This document shows positions 56,024 through 64,000 of a stretch of DNA of 64,000 bases, one piece after another. Where the stretch lies: positions 28,296,828 through 28,360,827 of the forward strand of contig NC_092019.1 in the NCBI RefSeq assembly GCF_042242105.1. The letters are read 5' to 3'. Numbering within the stretch: position 1 is the first letter of the stretch; each line of letters opens with the position of its first letter. Below the pieces are notes generated by a model. The model saw only the letters and a program-made list of their open reading frames with translations. It was not told the DNA's origin and made no database searches. This DNA comes from Pempheris klunzingeri (Eukaryota > Chordata > Actinopteri > Acropomatiformes > Pempheridae). The translations under genes and the position numbers were made by a program.

Positions 56024-56633
56024 AATGGCCAGATGTGGCTCCCTGGACATAAAAGAGCACAACAGGCAGGTCCACACACTTCACATTGTTTTTATTTATC
56101 CCAAATGAACAGTGCTAACACATATCATTGAATGACTCATTAAAAGTAAAGATATAGAAAGATATAATAAATGAAAAGAAAAAACAGTGAAAAAGAGAAA
56201 ACCAGTGGAGGAACATTGATAAATAGTTACTCCTACAGGACACAAGGGGGCGCTGTGTCCTCAAAAATGCAAAACACCTGAACCCAACTTCTACCTGCAC
56301 TGTGGAATGAACTCCCTGAAAAGAACTGATTACATTTTGTTTATGATGAACACATCTACAGAGTTATTGCTAAACTTTCCTGGCTGGTTGTGTCACTACG
56401 CTGCCACGTTTTGGAGCCTACAACAAGTCACAGTAAAACATGAACATTTTTTGCCATAATTCTAACAATTTTTTGTATAGACAGTTTTAACTTGACAACA
56501 TTAACAACCGACAACGACCAAAAAGAGACAATAGAAAAAACTGTCAACTGATGATGGCAACTAGTCTGGCCCTAATTCAGGTTCAGTGTTTGCTTTTTTC
56601 AGACCTCCCTCCACACACACACGCTGTGCTGGC

Positions 56634-57384
56634 TCACAGAAAGAGCAGGTCATCTTCATTTTGGTCAAGGCTTTCTATGGCAGGTTCATCAACTGAGGGA
56701 GCTGACTTAAATGAGTAAGCAGCTGATGTGCCAAAAAGCTGCAAAACATTATCAGGCAACTTGTGCTCATAGCAAGCCTCAGCAGACAACTTCAGACCAA
56801 ATCTGACATCCAGGATGGAGTTAAGGGTCTGAAGTTTGCTTTTTACCACACTCATCTGGCTGAATAATCTCTCGACTTCAGCATTGGAGTGTGGCAAGGA
56901 CAACACAGACACAGCAGCCATGTCAAGTTCCTGTAACTTGATATCAGCTGCATCCCTGAACTTCCAAATCTCACCCCAGAAGCCCACGCCATTGGTGGAC
57001 AATCTTGTCTATCTCTGCAGGAGAGTAGCCAAGGAGCTTGGCTAATTTTTTTATTTCTCCCAGGCTCTTATTGTGCTTTAGAGTTTCCTCTACATTGAAA
57101 ACTGACATGTACTGCAATGTTTCAATGTTGTCCAGCAGTCTCACCCTCAACTCATTAGTGAGGGAGATGGTGGAGGCTACACACCGCTTTCTGACATTGT
57201 TCTTCTCCTCAGGCGCAAGGTGGAGCTCAGCTGCCTTTGACTCAAGAAGGTAACCAAGGTACAGTTTGGGACTGATGTATCCATCAATTGGCTCTTTGAG
57301 TACATCAGTATTTGCCAGTGGATTCAGCACCCTGCTACTCACAGACTTTATCAGGCTAACCAAGCTGTCAAGGAGCTGCTTCAT
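56634..57384 (-). pseudogene. hAT transposase C-terminal remnant
   Basis: Minus strand, two frames. 57384-56971 (SLTNELRVRLLDNIETLQYM, SLGEIKKLAKLLGYSPAE) is followed, after a shift near 56985, by 57002-56634 (EIWKFRDAADIKLQELDMAA, LSLPHSNAEVERLFSQMSVV, LDVRFGLKL). The second is the hAT dimerisation domain. Catalytic N-terminal parts are missing. Differs from the ZBED1-like hAT at 13309. Confidence 0.85.
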
Positions 57385-57560
57385 GTCTCTTTAATGTCTG
57401 CCACTAACTTGCTATCTTCCCCGGAGCCTTTCTGTGCTTTTCTCATCTGTCAGGTTCCTGTGGATCCTGGTCCTGGTCCTGCTGCTGTGGTTTCTCTGGT
57501 TCCTGTGGATCCTGGTCCTGGTCCTCCTGCTGTTGTTCTCTGGCTTCATGAATCACTGCT
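57385..57560 (+). repeat. L2-like 3' UTR fragment
   Basis: taatgtctgccactaacttgct... through tandem ctgtggatcctggtcctggt repeats, matching 40335-40450 and the post-ORF2 region of the L2 copies. No tail. Confidence 0.75.
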
Positions 57561-58756
57561 GTGGTTAGAATTATGGCAAAAAATGTTCATGTTTTACTGT
57601 GACTTGTTGTAGGCTCCAAAACGTGACACAACCATTTTTGCAGCAAGCACATGAGCCAGAGCCCGTCTGCCCTGTGCCACAGCTCTGTGAAGAAATCTGG
57701 CAGTTTGAAAAGAAATGACACAGTTAGATTATATCCACATGCAAATGACTTCAGACTGTTTATCCACCACTTTGAGCTATTTCATTATTTGACTATGCCA
57801 GCCACTTTTAGTTGCCCATTTCAACCTCTTTGCTTGCTAACTAGTGTTCAGTCTTTAATACCCCTGCCAGGAATGACTGCTTTAAATTGCTGACTTTGAA
57901 CCGTGTTGTTCCGTAGTGAAAACCGCAAGTTTTCATCAAAAGCTGTTTCATTGGCGGCGCGACGAATTTCGATGGAAAATGTTCCTTCGCCGTGAGCATT
58001 ACAAGTGCAGTAACTCCACTCTGCAAGGTCCTATCTTCACCACATTTATACTGTTTGACGACTGTCCGGCTCTGAAGACATGTGCATAGTGGCGGGAGGA
58101 AGTGCATGTTTTATTCTCAGACGTCTCTCTCTCAGCAGGTTAGTTACAGCCACTTCAAATTTTGTCCAAACATTCCCAAGACGTGGATGATGCTCTTTGA
58201 GGTTTTGTCAAACGCTGTCACCGTGGCGACGCCGTGTTCGCCATGAAACAGGAAATTGTTGTATCTTCAGTGTACATTATCCAATCTGTTCCAAACTTGT
58301 CATGATTAATAAGAGTCCCGACCTGAAGACATCTACATGCCAGTTAGCTACCACAGTCATTTTGCCACCTTGTGACAACAGGAAGTAAGACTTTTGTGCC
58401 AATCATCATTTGATTTGCATGACATTGCCCGACATGCACAAAGGTGCGAGGGCCCTTCAACGCTGCTTGCAGCTTTAATTTCGGATGCATTTCCTCACAT
58501 TTCAATAGGGTCCTCGCATGGCTTGGTGCCCGGGCCCTAAATATACATAAGCAGCTTTGTCACATGGCTTGTTATTCTGCTGAAAGTAGCCATTAGAAGA
58601 TATGTTGAATACAGCAATGAAGGATACGGTCAGCACACAGAGAAGGACACATGGCTGAAGTTATGATATAGACTACCGCATATGAACCCACTATATGTAA
58701 TACTGTTACAGGATTACAGTGTGGTGTAAAGACTCTTATGCTAGTCATACACATGT

Positions 58757-58785
58757 TGGAGATGCTGGGGATTGAACCCAGGACC
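58757..58785 (-). pseudogene. tRNA-Ala 3' half (mirror copy)
   Basis: tggagatgctggggattgaa and cccagga are the reverse complement of the tRNA-Ala T-arm and acceptor 3' side. The rest is missing, as in the left arm. Confidence 0.65.
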
Positions 58786-60327
58786 CCAGAGGTATTTCAA
58801 CTGGCCAATGAGTGCCTTAGTACCTCTATGGATACTGATGATAGGATAGGGTAAGTTCTGTATATTATGATAGAAAATTGACAGTAATTATTCACTAAAT
58901 TGTCAGTGTATTAGGTTCACCAAGCTAAAGAGATCAATTGTCTAACACAACAGTCTCTTCCTCTCTTCATGAAGGTCATGATGTTCAGTTGGTGTTGAAA
59001 CTGTTTAGAGAGATGGTGATATGGTCACTGCCTCAGGGTAAACTGCTGCTCCTTCCTCGAGCAACCAGTTTAAGCAGCCACCCGGGGCCCAATCCCTGGA
59101 ATATTTTACATTTTCATACCCCACTCATCCATCTATCTATAGTGCTCATCCTTAAGGTTCATGGGGGAGCTGGAACCAATCCCAGTTGACATTGAGTGAG
59201 AGGCGAGTTTACACCCGGACGGACAACTGTCAGACACACAAACAGGAAGACAGACAGACAGACAAACAGAAGACATACAATCATAATGCCTCAGTTGTAT
59301 CTGTAATTAGGATTGGATAGGTGGATGTATGGCTGGATGGAGGGACGGACATGCGGATTGGCAGACAATCCAAAAACATAATGACTCTCACAACGGCTGC
59401 CATTGTTCAGTCCAACTGGAAAGGTTTGTGCAGAATTTGAATCATGAAAATGAATGCGTTCCTGAGATACCTCATTCAGTACAATTGGACACACGGGTGG
59501 ACAGACCAATAGATGAACAGATAAACAAAAGGATAGATTGAAATGATCAGCTTACCGTTTGAAACGTAGAAAGTATTTGGGAATCAGTGACTTTCATCAA
59601 AACCTGTTTGCTTCATGTTTGCTCCTTTCCCACTTGAGTTGTCTGGTCACACTCTGAGCAGAGACTTGCCTGCATCAAAGGCTTATCCAACATTCCGGAA
59701 CATGACTTGTCAAAGTGATGACACATCAAAGGACCTTTTGTGAAAAGTCTCATCAGGCACCAAGGGCCCAATCTCTGGATAGCGCTTATCCTTAAGGGTC
59801 GCAGGAGAGCTCCCAGTTGACATTAGGCAAGAGGTGGGGTAAAACCCTGGACTCCTCAACAGTCAATCACAGGGTCAATACATAGACACAGACAACCACT
59901 CATGCTCACACTCACCAGCTGAGAACACCAGGCGGCTGGAGAAGCTGGTTAATAAGGCTGGCTCAGAGCTGGATACAAGTCTGGATTCACTGGGGATGGT
60001 GGTGGAGGGACCCACACAGTGCAAGCTGCAAGACATCATGGACAATGTCAGCCGTTGTATTCCTAAGAATGGGATAGATGGAAGACAGACAGAGAAAAGA
60101 GAATCATAATGCCTCAGTCATCATCTGTAATGAGAATTAGAATCAACTTTATTGGCCAAGTTTGAACAGGCAAACAAGGAATTTGACTCTGTGAAACTTG
60201 ACTCTATGTACAGTGAGGAGAAAAATAGAAATAAACTACAACAATAGGAAAAGAACAGGACAATATAAACAATATAGAACTCTTTAACAACAGTATGTAC
60301 AATAGAGGTAGGTGTAGTGCAGAATTG

Positions 60328-61733
60328 CTGCTAAATTCAGATAAAACTGAAGTTATTTTGCTTGGCCCCAGACACCTCAGAGACAGCTTTTCTACTACCA
60401 TAACTGCTCTGGACGGCATTAATCTTGCCTCCAGCTCCACTGTGAGGAATCTGGGAGTCTTATTTGATCAGGATTTGTCCTTTAACTCCCACATTAAACA
60501 GATTTCTAGAACTGCCTTTTTCCATCTACGTAATATTGCCAAAATCAGGCCCATCATATCCACTGATGATGCAGAAAAATTGGTCCATGCATTTGTCACT
60601 TCTAGGTTGGACTATTGTAACTCATTATTATCAGGCTGCCCCAATAAGTCGTTAAAGACTCTCCAGCTGGTCCAGAATGCTGCTGCTCGTGTTCTGACGA
60701 GAACTAAAAGAAGAGACCACATTTCTCCTGTACTGGCTTCTCTTCATTGGCTTTCAGTAAAATCTAGAATAGAGTTTAAAATCCTTCTCCTCACTTACAA
60801 GGCTCTTAAGGGTCAGGCCCCATCATATCTTAAAGAGCTTATAGTACCGTACTACCCCACTAGAGCACTGCGCTCCCAGACTGCAGGTCTACTGGTGGTT
60901 CCCAAAGTCTCCAAAAGTAGTTCAGGAGGCAGAGCCTTCAGCTATCAGGCTCCTCTCCTGTGGAACCTCCTTCCAGTTTGGGTTCGGGGGGCAGACACCC
61001 TCTCTACATTTAAGAGTAGACTAAAAACCTTCCTTTTTGACAAAGCATATATTTAAGGACTGGCTCAGGCCTTAGACCAGCCCCTAGTTATGCTGCTATA
61101 GGCTTAGACTGCTGGGGGACTCCTATGGTGCACTGGGATCCTCTCTATTCTCTATCCTCCTCTTCCTCTCCATCATTATGTCTCATGTCAGTCAAATGTC
61201 TGCCTCTAACTTGCTATCTTCCCCGGAGCGTTTCTGTGCTTTCTCATCTCTCAGGTTCCTGTGGTTCCTGTGGGTCCTGGTCCCGGTCCCGCTGATGTGG
61301 TTCTCTGGTTCCTGTGGATCCTGGTCCTGGTTCTGCTGATGTGATTCCCTTGTTCCTATGGATCCTGGTCCTGGCCCCGCTTATGTGGTTCTCCATCAGC
61401 CAATGGATGTGCGTCTGTCCAAGGCTACAGCCTGTCCGTCCTTGGGAGCTGGATCTCTCCTTCACTGTGGTGCTCCCGGAGGTTTCTCTTTTCCCACTGG
61501 GTTTTTTGAGTTTTTCCTTCCCGAAGAAGGAGGGTCATAAAGGGCAGGCAATGCCTCGGACTGATCCACCGGACTGATCCATTGGCCTCATCGACTGCTG
61601 GACTCTTTATTAGATTGTTTGTTCGCTTACACTTGTTTATTTCAGTGAACTTTGTAAAGCACTATGAGACACTCTGTTGTGATATTGGGCTATACAAAAT
61701 ATTGAATTGAATTGAATTGAATTGAATTGAATT
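60328..61733 (+). mobile_element. L2-type LINE, 5'-truncated
   Basis: Target duplication gaattg (60322-60327 and 61734-61739) merges with the TTGAA-type tail. The ORF2 C-terminus is open from the junction to TAA 61056 (LASSSTVRNLGVLFDQDLSF, SRLDYCNSLLSGCPNKS, KTFLFDKAYI). The uninterrupted site is at 53599-53604 in the left arm and near 15953 in R copy 1. RT catalytic boxes are upstream of the truncation. Confidence 0.92.
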
Positions 61734-62781
61734 GAATTGCAGTGCAAAAATGTTGCAAATGTGCAGGGGTGTGGAACTATTGCACAGTGGATCCTGAGAC
61801 TCTGAGGCTAGTGCGAGTTCATCAGGGTGACGGCCTGGGGGAAGAAACTGTCTCTGTGTCTGGTGGTTTGGGTGTACAGTGATCTGTAGCGCCTACCAGA
61901 CGGGAGGAGTTTGAAGAGTTTATGTGCGGAGTGTGAGGGGTCTGCAGAGATGTTACCTGCCCTCCTCCTGACCCTGGACAGGTACAAGTCCTGGATGGAG
62001 GGCAGATAGGCCCCAATTATCCTCTCTGCAGATGTAGTGTTGGTTTTTTCCAAAAGAAAACAGGCAACTTCTCTCATTTAAGGTGTTTTAATATTTGTAA
62101 GAATAAAACATAAGCATGGCCATGGACTCGTCAGCAAGCTGTTAGTCTGTAGCCAACAGATAGCAGAGTGAGCCCCGGGCTCTGTGTGAGGCATCAATTT
62201 GTACATTCAGATATTGTGGATAGAATTGGGATTTGTTTTGACTAGGTGGGGGAGACCATGGTTTAGACTTAGCCCTCCCTTGTTGGTGCACAGGCTGGTC
62301 CCAGCCTCTTGGCATCACGACCCCCAACCCAGTAAAGCCCAACCTGGAAAAAATACCCTCCCTACTCTAGTCTCATGCATGATCATCTTTCAGTGCAACC
62401 TGTCCCTATTGTGTCTATCTTGTCTAACTTCTACGATAGTGGCATTCAGAGAGAGCATCTCTTGTCCTTGGAGCTCCCTTATATGGAGTTGTTAGTGTGG
62501 TGCATGTAAGCTGTGTGCCCTCTTGCCAGACTTCTCTCATGCTCTCATGTGTCTAACCCTTCAGAACCTGGGGTCAGTGCTTGTAGCCTGTCTTTAACAT
62601 TATGAAGCTGGCCAACTCTATAGCAATACATTTAAGCAATATGTGTCTGTCCCTGTAAATACAAAGCCGTGAATAAGGTACAAAATAAGGCACTATGAAT
62701 AATAACAACATGATCTCCACACATCATAAGGCACTTGGAAATAGTAACTCTATGTTATACTATTCTACTATATTTTTCACT

Positions 62782-63884
62782 TGTTAGGAAATAGAAAATG
62801 TGCAGACACGTTTATGTTAATACATTTTTATGTTAATACATTTATGCTTTATTATCATGAACTTTTAGCCTGATGCAGGACTGTGTGATAGTTGCTGTGA
62901 CCTTTACACAGACCAAAGAGATGTGTGTTGGTGTAGGATGTATCAGACTGTGCTTGCATTCTTGAGATAAAGAAGAGTTCTAGAAGGCCTTGAACAGTGA
63001 GAAGTCAGCGTACCTGCGCTTCCCACCAACCGCCCCTGCAAGGAGGAGAGGGAACAGGGTGCGGCGGAGGACTGCTGAGGAGGAACTTTGCATATACATG
63101 TTGCATATATGCTTGAAAGACACTGAGACTGCTCAGTGCAGATGTAGATCTTTGCCTGTACTCCTTGCTTGCTGCAAGTAAAACTTTGAACTGAGATCTC
63201 TGTCTCTGAGAGTTTATCTTGTGTGTTGGGAAATTAATGGTACGAACTAACAGCGAAAATACAGTTTTTGTTGTTAGGTTCTTATATTGGCAGCTCAAGA
63301 ACTCAACGGAGGTTTTCAGTCTGGTCTCACAAGCAGTTTATTCTGGTCACAGGTCACAGGTAAAGTACTCGCAGCACTGGGCTCATGACGGACCCCGAGG
63401 GGCCGGTCAGAGGAGCCCCCTCTCGTGTGTGTATCCCTCTGGTGTGTCCTGTCCCGTCTCTGTCCCGTCTCTGTCCTTTCTCTGTTTCGTCTCCAAACAT
63501 CTCATGTTTAAATGCTTGTTGGATATCATAAAGTACGTAACCATTTCTGATTAACTGTTTAGGTTCGTGCGTCACAGATAGCACGTTCCTGTAGTGATGT
63601 TATGGTAATCTAACAGTTGGATGTTGGTTGCAAGGTGTGTATCTATAATCAAACTTCAGAATATGTTTTGCACAACAAAAGCACTACAATCAAGGTCTGT
63701 CTGGTACATTCTGTCTATCTGCTTCACAAAACAATACAGGAGAAGCCACGTCTGTGGAGGTCAGATTGACATATTCTGTTCACTCTCATGAGGAGAGAGT
63801 AACTTTATTTGAGAAGGCCTGAAACATTCTATGGTCATATTAAATTCTAATTCAACATTGTCTTATAGAAATAATTTCCTGACA
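62782..63884 (+). mobile_element. 5' LTR of an LTR retroelement (1103 bp)
   Basis: Begins TGTTAGGAAAT and ends ATTTCCTGACA, inverted matches at 10 of 11 positions, followed after 4 nt by a primer site. Inserted in R segment A (ttcact before it). A TATA-like catatacatg is near 63092. The element runs off the right edge, so its class and coding content are unseen. Confidence 0.82.
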
Positions 63885-63888
63885 TAAT

Positions 63889-63905
63889 TGGTCCTTCGAG
63901 CCGGA
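63889..63905 (+). promoter_or_regulatory. Primer-binding site, tRNA-Tyr
   Basis: TGGTCCTTCGAGCCGGA is complementary over 17 nt to the 3' end of tRNA-Tyr plus CCA (tRNA-Tyr starts CCTTCGA). Its place just after the LTR end supports both calls. Confidence 0.82.
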
Positions 63906-64000
63906 TGTGCAATATCTGGACGCCTGAGGAGGCCCTGGAAGCCTGAGAGGACAAAATCCGTGCACGGTCAGACTACGGTCTGCATTGGTCATCCTTTTCT
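63906..64000 (+). mobile_element. Leader of the retroelement, cut by the window edge
   Basis: 95 bp after the primer site with no start codon in a long frame; the element continues outside the window. Confidence 0.6.

Larger units (their letters stand above)
56408..57625 (-). mobile_element. hAT-like element remnant in the palindrome spacer
   Basis: A 56-bp segment at 56408-56463 (gttttggagcctacaacaag and on) recurs inverted at 57570-57625, bracketing a hAT transposase remnant. These may be parts of its inverted ends or a separate small duplication. A LINE fragment (57385-57560) has joined on the right. Confidence 0.5.
57636..62781 (+). repeat. Right arm of a large inverted repeat
   Basis: The reverse complement of 52541-56023, plus an L2 insertion (60328-61733) and a 245-bp extra piece (57660-57905). 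It contains clean unoccupied sites for the solo LTR (59332-59335), the large hAT (59622-59629), hAT 3 (60206-60213) and the 863-bp insertion (60246/60247). It is cut at 62781 by a 5' LTR. Confidence 0.88.

Noticed and set aside
62199..62495. 98-residue frame conserved in two places (also 52840-53136 reversed)
   Set aside because: Conservation is explained by the inverted repeat; there is no domain, and the frame also reads through obvious repeat sequence.

Overview
The window looks like a teleost fish nuclear locus made almost entirely of repeats. The evidence is the company kept: L2-type LINEs with TTGAA-type tails, Tc1 elements, BED-finger hAT elements, an EnSpm/CACTA-like element with a C2H2-finger transposase, a gammaretrovirus-like provirus, and tRNA-Ala-bearing dispersed repeats. 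I see no intact single-copy host gene. The nearest is a SAMD9-like C-terminal fragment at about 42.7-43.2 kb. A tRNA-Leu(CAG) locus (29.24 kb) and two well-formed tRNA-Ala(TGC) sequences (16.75 and 50.29 kb) are the best RNA-gene candidates.

Layout. 1-6231: satellite array of 177-bp and 193-bp monomers, running off the left edge. 6.2-18.5 kb: one copy of a composite dispersed repeat (called R here), split by a solo LTR, a 4.5-kb hAT element (itself carrying a minisatellite, an L2 LINE and a second hAT), a third hAT and an LTR-like insertion. 18.6-28.5 kb: a CACTA-type DNA transposon inserted in a Tc1 remnant. It holds a C2H2-finger transposase gene and a second multi-exon gene, and is itself broken by two solo LTRs. 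29.2 kb: tRNA-Leu. 29.8-36.6 kb: a minus-strand provirus with near-identical LTRs, a tRNA-Leu primer site, a large GT array and an L2 inserted in pol. 36.8-43.2 kb: a 1.56-kb solo LTR, two Tc1/mariner elements, LINE debris and the SAMD9-like fragment. 43.2-46.1 kb: second copy of the large hAT with an expanded minisatellite. 46-50 kb: MITE-like sequence, a LINE 3' end and a retroviral pol fragment. 50.1-62.8 kb: more R copies, including a large inverted repeat (about 52.5-56.0 against 57.6-62.8 kb) around a hAT pseudogene. 62.8 kb to the edge: a 5' LTR with a tRNA-Tyr primer site.

Because several R copies sit in one window, many insertions can be compared with an unoccupied copy, which fixes their ends and target-site duplications exactly. 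The least expected item is the CACTA element: its ends, 2-bp target duplication and in-frame empty site place two genes inside one transposon, a transposase and a roughly 518-codon PB1-like accessory gene of a kind annotated in fish as SAMD3-like. Both are now broken. All coordinates and identities come from reading the sequence by eye; family names rest on motif recognition, not on a search.
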